Assembly (NCBI GenBank): GCA_034401795.1
Contig: CM067369.1
Location: 142,545,557 to 142,609,556, forward strand
DNA length: 64,000 bases
Source: Chaetoderma sp. LZ-2023a
Taxonomy: Eukaryota; Mollusca; Caudofoveata; Chaetodermatida; Chaetodermatidae
Direction of reading: 5' to 3'
Of the stretch, positions 11,607 to 22,588 are shown in pieces; the stretch's first letter is position 1; every line of letters begins with the position of its first letter. The notes beneath the pieces were generated by a model. That model ran no database searches and was not told the DNA's origin. It saw only the letters and a program-made list of their open reading frames with translations. The position numbers and the translations under genes were made by a program.

Positions 11607-12660
11607 TTGTTAGCACACCTGGCCAGAATGGCCAAGTGAGCTTATGCCATGGCTTGGTGGATTAAAGCAAATCCCATGAAATATGATCTAGGGTAAGAGC
11701 TGAACCAAGTGTGTTCAAGGGAACTTGATTGGCCAAATGGTTCAGTGGCCATTTTGGTTGACCTAGTTTTAGCGAAAACGACTTCTTCTCCAGAACCGCA
11801 GAAGGGATCAGGCCGAAATTTGGCAGATATGATTAGGGACTAAAGGTCATTCAAGTTTGTTCAAGGGAAGTTAATCCGTCAAAAAACATGGTGCAGTCGG
11901 CCAATCAAAATACAGCATGTTTGGCGGCCATATTGGATTTTTTTATTTGATGGATTTTGAGGCTGAAATTGGTTTTATATATGTTTTTGGGTATTCTGAT
12001 CACAAATTTGCAATTTTCAAAGCTGTCGGTTAAACGGTTTGGCGGCCATCTTCGATCATTTTCCCGCCAAAAGCTCCCATACTAAGGCAATGGGAAATTT
12101 AAAATGTCTACGTCTCGAGAACTACTGGGCCTATTTCAATTATATATGGCAGGAAGCATCCTTAGGGTGGAGAGATTCGAATTTGTTCAAACGAAGCCGA
12201 TCCGCCATCTTGAATTTTGGCCGATTTTTAGAAACGTCTTTAAAAACCTCCGAAACTGCTTGGTGGATTGAAGCAAATCCCATGAAATATGATCTATGGC
12301 AAGAGCTGAACTAAGTTTGTTCAAGGGAACTTGCTTGGCCAAATGGTTCAGCGTCCATTTTGGTTGACCTAGTTTTAGCAAAAATTACTTCTCTAGAACA
12401 ACTGAAGGAATCAGGTCGAAATTTGGCAGATATGATTAGGGAGTAAGGGCCATTAAACTTTGTTCAAGGGAAGTTGATCTGTCAAAAAGCATGGCCGCAG
12501 TGGGCCAATCAAAATACAGCATGTTTGGCGGCCATATTGGATTTTTTTTATTTGATGGATTTTGAAGCCAAAATTTGTTTAGTACAGGGTTATGAGTATG
12601 CTGATTTCAATCATGCCATTTCGGAATCTATCAGATAAACAGCTTGGCGCCATGTAGTAA
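11607..12660 (+). repeat. GAGCGATACAGGCCC-family repeat, copy R1 (3' end lost)
   Basis: It begins with CACCTGGCCAGAATGGCCAAG, the same start as copies at 13.6 and 48.8 kb. It then contains family phrases such as CCAAGTTTGTTCAAGGGAACTTG-like strings, GGCGGCCAT and AGCATGTTTGGCGGCC. A segment of about 590 bp is internally duplicated (about 11700-11960 resembles 12290-12560). The normal 3' terminus with GAGCGATACAGGCCC is missing. No true protein is encoded; long ORFs simply follow the repeat. Confidence 0.75.
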
Positions 12661-12764
12661 AATTGGCATTTAGTACAGGTGGTCTTTATAGCATGTTTAA
12701 CTGCATTCTAAAACCCTTGTAATCATTTGACAGAGTGACAAAACTCACTTAGCAGCAGTTGTTC

Positions 12765-12850
12765 AGTAGTTCAAAATAATAATTTGACTGAAAGTCATTG
12801 CTGCCTTAGAATGCAACAACTTTCTGTCAAATAAATATCAAAATATTCAA
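12765..12850. repeat. Degenerate GTTGCTGCC-type hairpin
   Basis: AATTTGACTGAAAGTCATTG is followed by CTGCCTTAGAATGCAAC and then TTTCTGTCAAAT and CAAAATATTCAA. The arms are those of the CRE-module hairpin but are decayed, and no CRE sites lie beside them. Confidence 0.5.
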
Positions 12851-13045
12851 AGTTATAGATGTCAGCACACACAATACATATTTTAGATATTTAGCCAGCA
12901 TAGGAAAACATTTAATCTTGTAATTTAAAACCACAACTCTAATTCCAAAGATTGAAATGAAATTAATACCATGTAAGGTAGTGAGCTGATGAAGTGTACC
13001 ATATTCACATACTGATTCTAAAAGATTTATTTAATTAATTCATCA

Positions 13046-13284
13046 TTAACCCTTTAATACTCATATCAGCAAAAAAGGTTTCTGTAGTGATCTTGAGAAA
13101 TGTTCATTTGCCGACTAAAAGAAGACGGTTTTTGAAAATTTACCACTGGAATGACTGGCTCGATAACTGAGCCAGTCATTCCAGTGATAAATTTTCAAAA
13201 ATAGTCTTCTCTTGGTCTGCAAGTGGACATTTTCTTTGAGAAAATTTTAATTGTCTTGAATATATTTGAGGGTTAAAGGGTTAA
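13046..13284. mobile_element. MITE-like 239-bp hairpin with TTAA ends
   Basis: The ends read TTAACCCTTTAA and TTAAAGGGTTAA. Internal arms are extensively complementary: GAAGACGGTTTTTGAAAATT and TGGAATGACTGGCTC on the left are matched by GAGCCAGTCATTCCA and AATTTTCAAAAA on the right around a short GATAACT loop. There is no ORF. TTAA at both borders would fit piggyBac-type target duplication, but the end motif itself begins with TTAA, so this is not certain. Confidence 0.75.
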
Positions 13285-13640
13285 AGCCAATTAATTTTAG
13301 CAATAAATTTAGCTCAGTATTGCGTTATTCACAAGTGTTGTTGGATAGCATGTATCATGGTGATGATCATTTTGAAAATAGTTTTGCTGACGATATCTGT
13401 TACTGTCAAGTGCAGCAACAGTTTTCAGCCTGACTATTCAACCCTTGTCACACAAATGTCTAAAGATTAATTGTTACAAAGCCATTATTAGAAAGGCTGC
13501 TATACAGTTTGTAAACGCCATTGCTGAAGACCATTGCTGTCATAGACAGTGCTGTTGCTGTTATATAATTGACAGCAACAGCTTACACAACCCTTATTTC
13601 CAGTTAAATGCGGTAATAAGATTCACTTCTTATCAATTTA

Positions 13641-15315
13641 ATAGCTCACCTAGCCAGAATGGCCAAGTGAGCTTATGCCATGGCGACCGTCCGTCCGTCC
13701 ATCCGTCCGTCCGACAACTTTTTCTTTAAACGACTTCTTCTCAAGAACCACTGGGCCGGTTTCAATTTTATATGGCAGGAAGTATCTTTAGGGCATAGGG
13801 ATCCAGGTTTGTTCAAACAAAGTCGATCGGCCAATTTGGCCGGTGGCCATCTTGGATTTTGGCCGATTTTAGGAAATGACTTTAAAAACTTCTCCGAAAC
13901 GGCTTGGTGGATCGATTCAAAACTCACGAAATATCATATAGGGCAAGAACTGAACCAAGTTTGTTCGAAGGAACTTGATTGGCCAAATGGTTCGGCAGCC
14001 ATCTTGGATGACATAGTTTTCGTGAAAATGACTTATTCTGCAGAACCGCTGAACGGATCGGGCTGAAATTTTGGGGATATGATTATGGATTAAGGGCCAT
14101 TAAAGTTTGTTCATGGGAAGTTGATCGGTAAAAAACATGGCCGCTGTGGACCAATCAAATTTTAGCGTGTGTGGCTGCCATTTTTTTATTTGATGGATTT
14201 TGAAGCCCAAATTGGTTTTCTTAACTCCGCTTACTTGTCAGTCAGCGGTCGTATAGCGATGACCCCATCCGTCTTCTGTATGTCCGTCCATCCATCTGTC
14301 TGTCTGTCTCACCAACAATGGCAGCTCATTTTGTTATTTCTTAACGGATTGACACCAAACTTGGTCACAATGTTAATGTCAGCATCTAATATGTGTTGTG
14401 AAAATGAAACTGATAGGACGTCAAATGCCAGAGTTACCACTCCTTAAATATTTGCAGTCTCACTTTCATAGGGCAAATATAGGTTTGTTTCCACCTTCCA
14501 TTGATTTATCACTATGTCAGATTTTATTGCCAAACTAGATATTAAATTCCAATTAACGGATTAACCTTTCCAGTACTACCGAAATATTTAAGATATGTAT
14601 TATGTGCTCTGACATCTATGCTCTTAAAAATAATTTGAAATGTATTTGATTTAAAGTTGTTGCTGCGTTAGGCAGCAGTGAAAGTTGTTGCTGCCTAAGG
14701 CAGCAATGATTTCAGTCAAATTATATTTTTAATCGACTCCAGCTCACCCTACCTCTGCTGCAAACTCGGTGATTCAGCCAGATGCGCATTGTGTTAAATG
14801 GATTGTGTGGTGGTAGGGAATAACCTGCTATAAAGCCACCTGCTTGCCTTTAAAGACCATTTTCTTAAATTGTATTTAAACCTCTAATAACCGTCTGACT
14901 GAGTTTTTGCAGACGACATATTCCAAAGGTTATATCTCTGAACCTGATAAATATATTGAAAACAATTGGACTGAAATTGTTGGTGGCCAACAACTTTCAG
15001 TCGAATTGTTTTCAAAATATTCAACAAGTGAAGAGCTTTTGAAAATTAAAATTATTGGCTGCACTTGCTTGCAGCAGTGAGACAGTTAAGAAACCAGCTG
15101 TAGTTAGTACTGATATCATCTATTTTTACTTAAACATTGTTCAAAATCACTAATGCAAAAAAAACAGTCCAGAGATTGTTGTCAGTATCTCGAAAACTAA
15201 ACGATTTGACTGAAAGTCATTGGAAGTGACACTGATGGATGTAAAACTTAAGTAAGATTAGTTGAAATGCCAATGTTCCAGGTGAGCGATACAGGCCCAT
15301 TGGGCCTCTTGTTTT
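13641..15315 (+). repeat. GAGCGATACAGGCCC-family repeat, copy R2 (both ends present)
   Basis: It starts GCTCACCTAGCCAGAATGG and ends CCAGGTGAGCGATACAGGCC followed by CATTGGGCCTCTTG. The 5' end can fold (GCTCAC/GTGAGC, TGGCC/GGCCA), and the 3' end carries AGGCCC-ATT-GGGCCT. The first 500 bp hold the CCGTCCGTCC tract and the 'GGCCGGTGGCCATCTTGG' phrases of the family. The last kilobase contains several GTTGCTGCC hairpins (14630-14720, 14950-15010). It is about 1.67 kb compared with 1.24 kb for copy R3. No protein is supported. Confidence 0.8.
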
Positions 15316-15439
15316 ATAGTGTTTGGGTATATTTCATTTGTTTCTGCTCAATGCAGATAGGGGGGGGGGGGGTGGCTCACAGGCGAATTTGAATGACTGG
15401 TATAGTTTTAGGTAAGGGGTTTAGGTCGGCTGAAAGTAA

Positions 15440-16560
15440 GGGGTTAATAATTACATATTATTAGTGTTGTAATCTTTCTTTATCTTATGGTACGCTTTTC
15501 GCTTTGCTGCCGACTCTTTCCCGAACCATGGCTTGTTATTCACGCGTACTTTCCCCTTATACACCCTCTTATACCCAAATGTGTTCGTGGCACTATTTGC
15601 AAACAAATCGCCTATCATGTTGACAGCTATGTTTTGAGCTTCGTCTAATGTATGTTTTATTTGATTAACTGTTGCGTGATCAAGAGTCTCAACAAACTGC
15701 TCTTTTTGCCTGGTACCGATCGTATCTTTTTTCTATTGTTATGTGTAGTGCATGGTTTATATCTGACATCAGCGGGTCAAAGTCTCAAACATAGAAATCA
15801 CAGATTGTTTCAATAAACCTTGTGTTTCCAATTGCGTAGTCTAGCAGACTGTTATTGGTGGTAGTTACTTTACCTATATACATATCCTTGTCTGCTCGTC
15901 CATTTATTATTTAAAAAATATTAGTATTTTGCATAGTTGTATGAGTTTTCCACCATTCACGTTTCTACGCCCGAGACATTGACTATATCTATCAGTAGGA
16001 ATGTCTAGCCTTCTCAGTAACTCAGTGTCATCCAGGTTAAAATTACGAAAAGTAAAGTTGTCGAATTTATCAACGTCCTTTTCGGCACCCGATTTTGCAT
16101 TAAGATCTATCAAACACATGAGATCAAATTTAGTTTTCAGACCGATTACGTCATTTTCTATTTTGTTGAATGCATCATTTGTGTAGTCTCTCGATGATTC
16201 TGGAGGTACATACACAGCGCCTAGCAATACAGTGTTCCCACAAGTAAGGATATCTTTGCTTAATTCAAGCCACAAAACAAAATCGTTATCCGTTTTTAAT
16301 TCTCGTACAAATTTCGTCAAATAATTCTTGATTGGGACACAAATTCCACCGACCCTGTATTTCCATTTTGGGTTGTAATTAGTATTTTATAACTGGGAAT
16401 TTTAATATTATCATAATCAGTCAATTTGGTTTCATTTACGCAAATGATTTCACAAAGAGTGAAAAAGTATACAATTCCGGGATTTTTAATTTAGACTTTA
16501 GTCCACATATGTTTATGGCAGCAATATGCAACAGGCCTGTACTCAACATGTTATTGCTGT
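15440..16560 (-). pseudogene. LINE endonuclease domain
   Basis: On the minus strand, IAAINICGLKSKLKIPEL (near 16520) is the start of an apurinic-type LINE endonuclease. A middle region follows (VLLGAVYVPPESS, near 16210; DLMCLIDLNAKSG, near 16120). The post-endonuclease KPWFGKESAAKRKAYHK motif lies near 15500. The order and spacing match the N-terminal half of jockey/CR1-type LINEs. Frameshifts near 16330 and 15900 and a stop at about 15440 break it. The reading would next require the ASKAYKK linker, which occurs in the same orientation at 9425, so this is probably the missing 5' half of that element. Confidence 0.8.
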
Positions 16561-17240
16561 CGCCGTTGCCGTCGTCTGCAGTGTTGCTCTCATTGTTATC
16601 ATTGTTATTATCATTGTCATTTATCATTGTTATTATGACCATTGTCGAGGTTGTCGTGACCATTGTTGACATTGTAGTTGCTATTCTTGTCATTGATGAT
16701 GTTATTGTCATTTCTGTTGTGATAATTTCATTGTCGTTGTGATCACTATTATTGTCATTGTCAGTCATGTTGCTGCTTCCATTTCCGTCATCGTCATCAT
16801 TATCATTGTGATCATTATTATTGTCAATAACGTTGTCCTTGTCACTCTCAGTTATGTTGCCCCTTCCATTTCCGTGATCGTTATTATTGTCAATATTGTT
16901 GTCCTTGTCTCTGTCAGTTATGTCGTTGCTTCCATTTTCGTCATCGTCATTATTACATGCATGAATCTTTCTAGCTGCATGAGTGGTTGTGCAGTAGCAG
17001 GAGTGGCAGCTGCAACAGTAGCGGTAGTAATAGTAGTGGCAATATTAATAGTAGCAGTAGTCAGCGAGAAAGCAGGAGTGGCAGTGGCAGAGACAGTGGC
17101 AGAGACAGTGGCAGTTGTAGTGGCAGTGGCAGAGACAGTGGCAGTAGTAATATCAACTGGAACAGCATTAATGATCAGATCCGTGGTACGAGTAACAGGA
17201 ACAATATCGGTAGCAACGACAGTAGTTATTGAGCATGTAT
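16540..17240. repeat. Trinucleotide-rich low-complexity tract
   Basis: Left part: ATTGTTATCATTGTCATT-type repeats. Right part: GCAGTAGCAGGAGTGGCAG-type repeats. These give valine/isoleucine-, serine/glycine- or asparagine/aspartate-rich ORFs on both strands. No real gene is inferred. Confidence 0.85.
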
Positions 17241-17920
17241 GCAGATGTGTGAAAAGTCCGTAGTGTCCGGCCATTCAGAATTTTCGTGAAAATTTCCGTG
17301 CGATTTATATTCGTGTAAACACGAAGATGATTAACCCAACGGACCTGGTGTAATCGGAACGGACTACCAGATGGTTGGAAACCCATTCACGTCAAGATCT
17401 TATATTCGCCTTCCATCAGAATACACCCACACCATTAGTATAGATATTTGTACAATATTACAACTGTTGGACAGGGAAATAGTATTGAAGAGTGTACTAT
17501 TTCATAAGACTGACAAACAGAACTGTGCGTCTGTCTTATGAAACGATGCATCATCGTCACTAACTGCGCATTTACTTGGACATATAGCATTTCACTTCCC
17601 ATTAAAATTATATCTGGCGACACATGAGACAGAAACTGATGGCTGAAATTCGCTAGATGACATCTTTCCTTTGTGAACGATAAGCACAGTTTGGTCTAAA
17701 AGAGTATATCTATGTAAGTCAGCATTGGTTTCTTAATTTACATCAAATAATGTTTTGTTTTCTTTTACCAAATGAATAATATACTGGAACTGACCGTGCA
17801 GATGTTCTGAAATATTCATTCCATGATATATCCATAATTATCTCTGAAACGACTGGCGATATCTCCAAGAATGAAACCCGCCATGACGCACACCTAGTTC
17901 GCCAATTCGTTCTTCCCAAT

Positions 17921-19374
17921 TCACAAATTATTTCCATTGTGTCCGCCGTGTCTATGTGGCAGTTCCTCTATATCAGGAGCTGTACGTGTATTACTTCTAC
18001 GAAAACAAAGTTTAATAATTTGTGATGTGCTGCGTTCGCAAGCATATTCTAAAAAGAATACTAACCCTAGAAGGCTATTAAGAAAATAAAAAGCATACAA
18101 AAGAGCGTGAATATTAGTCCAAATTATCACCAGGCCTACAATCCATGTAAGACTCAGAATGCATGTGATTTTTACACACAAACGTAGATTATTTTTATCT
18201 GAAGGGTTCTCCGTGTGGATAATAGAGGATAAAGTACAAATCGTCCTGTAAGTATGCAACAGAAAGATAGCATTACTTATAATGACACAGACTAATGGAA
18301 ATGTAAAGGAAAACACCAGTACAGTGAGGTCTGTAATGAAGCATGACTCGCCACCATACACACTTTCATCAAACAACAAGAAATGTATGATAATGCATAC
18401 TATAACAATGACAGCTGGGCACAAATAACCGTATACAGCATAAGAATATAACTTGAACTTCCTCGCCCTTCTGCATGCCTTGGTGGCTGTTTCGGCATTA
18501 CGGAGTGTACGAAACATATGAAAAGCACATACGCTCAACCAGAAGAAAGTGAATAGCCAGATATAGTGACGTACCACCGAGATGGCCAAGCAGAGCTGTT
18601 GATCGTGTACCATATCAATGCCAATCTGGTACAACAACTGTGCAAGGAACATACATAAACTGAGGTTAACGGTCAATGTGAATCGGGAAGATCGGAGGCT
18701 GGAAAACAACAGATATATTAGAATGACAGCTGCCAATCCTGAACATGATAGAACAACACACATCCATTACACTACATTTCTGATGGTGTTAGATATATTG
18801 GCTGTATGGGAATTACCAAGTAATGAAGTGCAATTATTGTTACTATCTGAATTGATTTCATTGCAGTTCGACAGAGAACGGTTGGCGTTCGTAGTTTCTG
18901 GCTGTGTTGCACGCCTATCTAAGAGAATACTATTAATGAAGATTGACTTCGTAATGTCACACCTCTCGATCTCCTCAATGTCTGTACTGAACTTGAATCC
19001 GGATTTTTCCTCAGTAAGTTGATATGTGAGCACCTTCCTAAGGGTTATGTTTAAACCAAGCCGATAATCTTGTGACTGGTATCTAAATGGCACTGTGACT
19101 TTAAGTAACATTACCATACACCTCTCCCCATTATCATCCAAGACGTCAGAGGATGCCCTTTCCAGAACATCAAACTTAATTTCTCCAACCCAGGATGCTC
19201 CATTAAAAGGTAAGTGCATATTAATGGCCGGGGTGAAATGTCCTTTATACTAGAAAAAGATAGGCGTTCGGAGTCCCTGTCTAGTTCACCTTTGATCAGA
19301 ATTCCTACTAACGCTTTATAATGCATCACCATGCTGTTTGACGCATCCATCACAGTCTCACCCATACATGTAGC
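17921..19374 (-). pseudogene. Seven-transmembrane exon of a secretin/adhesion- or Mth-like receptor, frame broken twice
   Basis: From the acceptor at 19375 the exon opens in phase 0 (ATCMGETVMDAS). It shows a juxtamembrane domain of about 200 residues rich in potential N-glycosylation sites. A seven-helix region (18763-17990) then follows: CVVLSCSGLAAVILIYLLF is TM1, HYIWLFTFFWLSVCAFHMF TM3, CVKITCILSLTWIVGLV TM6 and YAFYFLNSLLGLVFFLEYA TM7. These match class B-type receptors. No HLT-type autoproteolysis site is seen. Two defects are visible: the reading frame slips by one base near 19240, and an in-frame TAA lies at 18767-18769 directly before TM1. The translation ends with a TGA at 17921-17923. 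It may be a pseudogene, or the breaks may be assembly errors. Ligand is unknown. Confidence 0.75.
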
Positions 19375-19388
19375 CTGTAAGAGAAAAT
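19375..19388 (-). promoter_or_regulatory. 3' splice acceptor of the receptor membrane exon
   Basis: The minus strand reads TTTTCTCTTACAG before GCTACATGT, a pyrimidine tract with a CAG acceptor. The exon then starts in phase 0, matching the phase of the donor at 32213-32218. Confidence 0.7.
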
Positions 19389-19539
19389 AATGTGGATAAT
19401 ATAAGAAAGTGTTAATTCGCTATAGCTGCGACATGGGCGTATTTGCTCAAATGTTGAATATTTCTAGTCAAGCTCCCCCAACTTTGTATGCGTGGTTGAA
19501 TCGATTTTAAGACTGAGCCCTGAATGGAGCATCCCGTAT

Positions 19540-19803
19540 TAGCTATGCCCCACCCATCTTTAGCCAAGTTCCATCCACACTTCGCCCGTGTTGGCATCGG
19601 TCGATCCCTGAACACCCTGACTATCATTTTGCAGACAAGTATACAGGTAAGCATGTTTATTAAATAGTAAAGACAGTCAATTCGTACAGCAGCTCTTAGT
19701 CCGTCATCAATTAAACGTTCGTGACGAACTTAGTTACGGCATTCATGACGTAATTGATTATGACGTCAACCTACACGTCACATAGTTGATTATAACGTCA
19801 TAT
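19540..19803 (-). repeat. CRE/hairpin module, copy B, lacking the hairpin
   Basis: It has AGCTATGCCCCACCCATCTT, then TATACAGGTAAGC followed at once by ATGTTTATTAAATAG. CAATTCGTAC and TGACGTCA at 19761-19768 follow, with related ACGTCA sites around it. In other copies the hairpin sits exactly between GGTAAGC and ATGTTTATT. Confidence 0.8.
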
Positions 19804-19804
19804 C

Positions 19805-20110
19805 ATTGATGGATAAACTGGAATCGTCCATTCACAGAATCTCAATTTCAAGTAACTATACAGTTATGTTGTTGAATTTGTTGAAACTAATAGGCAGCAA
19901 CAGTTCCCAGATAAACTTAGTGTTTAAATCTAGTGAACAGAATGTTTATGAAATTGTGAATTCATCAACAGCATACAATTCAAATCAATACTGTCGGATT
20001 TTGGCACATTGATATCAGACCTACATCCTTCGATAGTCACGTCAGCTAAAAGTGGTGTAATTTGATTATGACGTCGGATACCTGAGTGACAGCCCAGATG
20101 TCCCCTTTCT
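19805..20110 (-). repeat. CRE/hairpin module, degenerate copy L
   Basis: CAGAATCTCAATTTCAAG, ACTATACAG, a decayed hairpin arm (TTGAATTTGTTGAAACTAAT), GGCAGCAACAGTTCC, TGTTTATGAAAT and TATGACGTCGG appear in the module's order, directly after copy B. The two look like a tandem pair. Confidence 0.6.
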
Positions 20111-20820
20111 CCTATTCCCTTTCGAGTTGGACATTCGTCAGATATGCTGACCTCGCTCGCCATACGTGTTTTACTAAAAATCACATAGGCATACGCTCTC
20201 TGCCGACCTAGATGTCAGAGGTCATAGTATCCTGGACGCTGCGCAATCTTACAAGCGATTCAGCCGTATCATGAGATTCCACTACATGAGGCCGAGTATT
20301 TATCGATACACCTTCATCTAGGCCTACATCTAGCAGAATGTCGATGTCATGATCGGTTAAGTCACTTGCTATCATTATGACCAAGGCAGATGATTGTGTT
20401 GTTATTTTTTATTTTAACAACTACTTTTTTTTACTGTTATTGTTCAAGAGGCTTAATTTATACAGAAGTATAATAATAACAACTAATGTTCTCTTTTTTA
20501 CTAACATACTTTTAACTCTTATTTTCTACCAATCTTTTCCTTCAGATCTCTTCTTATATGGATTGTATAATACTTTATACTTATTGAATATAAGATTTTA
20601 TTTATTTATTTAAAGTATATTCTCAGCGTCTTGGAATGCAGCGACGGGTCCCTTGGTGGCCGGGACAAACCTCTTCTGAACGTCTAGACATTGGTCGCAA
20701 TGCTTTGAAACAGAGCCCCTCATTAAAGGCATACCGGCCTCAAACTCAGCAACAAACCCTGCAACTGACACTGACATAGACCACTCTGTGAAGATGCACG
20801 CATCATTCAAATGAACCGGT
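20110..20820. other. No gene recognised
   Basis: The stretch includes T/A-rich sequence (20400-20610) and no supported ORF, RNA gene or repeat. Confidence 0.4.
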
Positions 20821-20824
20821 CTAG

Positions 20825-21205
20825 TTTATCCATCCATCACATGACGTCATAATCAACCCACGTGTCGTGTAGTATGCTGTCGCAATCAATTACAGCATGA
20901 ACGACTCAATTTAGTCTGTCTTAAACGCTTAATAGTCCGACACCTTAGTCCGACACCGAAGTGTATGTCTTTACTATTCAATAAACATTACGTTGAATAT
21001 TTTGAAACGAATTTAACTGGGTGCGGTTGTTGCCATAGGCAGGAAAAGCACCCAGTCAAATTAATCTCAAAATATTCAACAGCTTACATGTATAGTTTTC
21101 TGAAATTTGATAGCCAGGGCTTTCGGGTATTGATCTTTCCAAACATGGGCGAAGCGTGGGTGGAGTTTAAGTAGGGATGGGCGGGGATTAACTAAAACTG
21201 GTACG
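20825..21205 (+). repeat. CRE/hairpin module, copy C
   Basis: TGACGTCATAATCAAC at 20842, TAGTCTGTCTTAAACGC, TATGTCTTTACTATTCAATAAACATT and the full hairpin are present. The hairpin runs from GTTGAATATTTTGAAACG, through GTTGCCATAGGCA, to CTCAAAATATTCAACAGC. GTGGGTGGAGTTTAAG and GATGGGCGGGGATTAAC follow. AATAAA lies just before the hairpin. Confidence 0.85.
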
Positions 21206-21409
21206 GTTGAGGACCCTACCATGGATATTGATTTCCAGAACACACGTATCAGTTAGTTTTATTTTGATTTATTGCTATTGTAATTGTAATATAGCCTTAC
21301 GGCTACACAGTAGAAACATTAGAAAATTGCTAACGAATGACGCTCATTGTTATGATAAGCAATTTGAACTTGAGTGAAGGAAATTTCAATTTACCTTTCT
21401 CCTGGATCT

Positions 21410-21735
21410 AACAATACTTGCTATTACATTACTTATTGATAACAACCACCTTGGAGGATGTGCTCTAAGACTTTTAGACTTTAACATAAACTCTTACCGG
21501 TTCCTGGAACCGGGTACCTGCCTCAAGAAACGGATACCCTTTACCATGGATCCTCACTTGATTGCATAGCTTAAGAAAGAGTAAATTACACATGGTTCAC
21601 CTCCGGGGGCTGGGAGGTTGGGTCCGTAATATAATGGTACATATTGTTAGATCTCGGAGAAATGGAAATTGAAATTTCCTTCATTCTCCAGCGATCAATA
21701 CTTATCATTACATTACTTATTGATAGCATCAGATT
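21410..21735. repeat. DIRS left terminal repeats (two partial copies)
   Basis: CAATACTTGCTATTACATT with ACTTATTGATAACAACCACC (21426-21468) and CAATACTTATCATTACATT with ACTTATTGATAGCATC (21699-21734) are direct copies of each other. Both are inverted relative to 26930-26992. A near-palindrome (GGAAATTTCAATTTACC; GGAAATTGAAATTTCC) precedes each. Confidence 0.7.
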
Positions 21736-21839
21736 TGATCAGTAACCTGATGGGAGTGGCGAGCCAGAAATACCCTTAGAGAAAGAATGAGACTAAACTT
21801 GTCAAAGTCCCCTTTTCAAAGAGGACCAACAGGTATTCT

Positions 21840-22346
21840 GACTGACTCACATACACATAACCGAATACATTCGACTACCCAGCGTGATATAGTATCCATG
21901 GGTGCTGCGCCATAAGGCTTTTTTATGGCAGATCCCACAGATGCTTATCATCTGACCGTAACAAGTTCGTCCGTTTTTTTGTACTTAGTCAAAGCACGGA
22001 CCTGGCACTAGGCACTGGCATCATGATCATACTGAATTAATTTCAGTAAAAAGATTGGTTTGCCAGGATCCCTGTTGGCTAGACAAGGGACGACTGATGC
22101 CAAAGCTGACTTGTATCCAGCAACCGTAACAGGAGCTAAACCAGTGTGGTATAGCTCACAGAGAAAGTCTGCTGTTTGCTGAACAGATGCCTCAAAGTGA
22201 TCGAAATCATTTTTACACCATTCTGCAAATTTGTTAACCTTGGTGTTATATGACTTGAAGGTTGACATACTTCTCTCGGCTGCGATGAAACTCACAGCCT
22301 GTTGAGAAAAGCCTTCCGACGTGGAGCGTTGTTTGATAACATCCAC
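21840..22346 (-). pseudogene. DIRS tyrosine recombinase remnant with internal deletion
   Basis: The N-terminal SAM-like part is readable from 22346 (AERSMSTFKSYNTKVNKFAEW, TADFLCELYHTGLAPVTVAGY) to about 22030. After a stop, recombinase-like sequence resumes with VRALTKYKKTDEL (about 21990) and SAIKKPYGAAPMDTISRWV (about 21890), again with stops. The central catalytic stretch (first Arg and surroundings) and the final His-x-x-Arg/Tyr block are not found. The domain cannot be functional. Confidence 0.7.
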
Positions 22347-22588
22347 ACAGTCAATTTGACCATTTCGGGCCGCTTGTGTAGGAAGCGGCCCTTGGCTTGG
22401 GAGATTATGTTTGGCATCTTTGGCAGCTGCACTGGATTTTCCACCAATAGCTCCAGAAGCTCCGTGAACTGTGCCCTGCTAGGCCAATATGGCGCTATCA
22501 GCAGGACCAGGCATGGTTCTTCTCGGATCTTCCTCGGGACCTTCGGAAGAAGGATGGTAGGAGGATAATCGGACACGTGCATCCCCTT

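Noticed and set aside
13680..14066. 128-codon ORF inside the R2 repeat
   Set aside because: The same phrases occur out of frame in R1 and R3, so the ORF is not conserved.
16739..17274. Long ORFs on both strands rich in Val/Ile, Thr/Ala or Ser/Gly
   Set aside because: They follow trinucleotide repeats in all frames and have no domain or codon signature of a gene.
18764..18805. A mini-intron removing the TAA before TM1
   Set aside because: The only GT...AG span is under 50 bp and would delete part of TM1.
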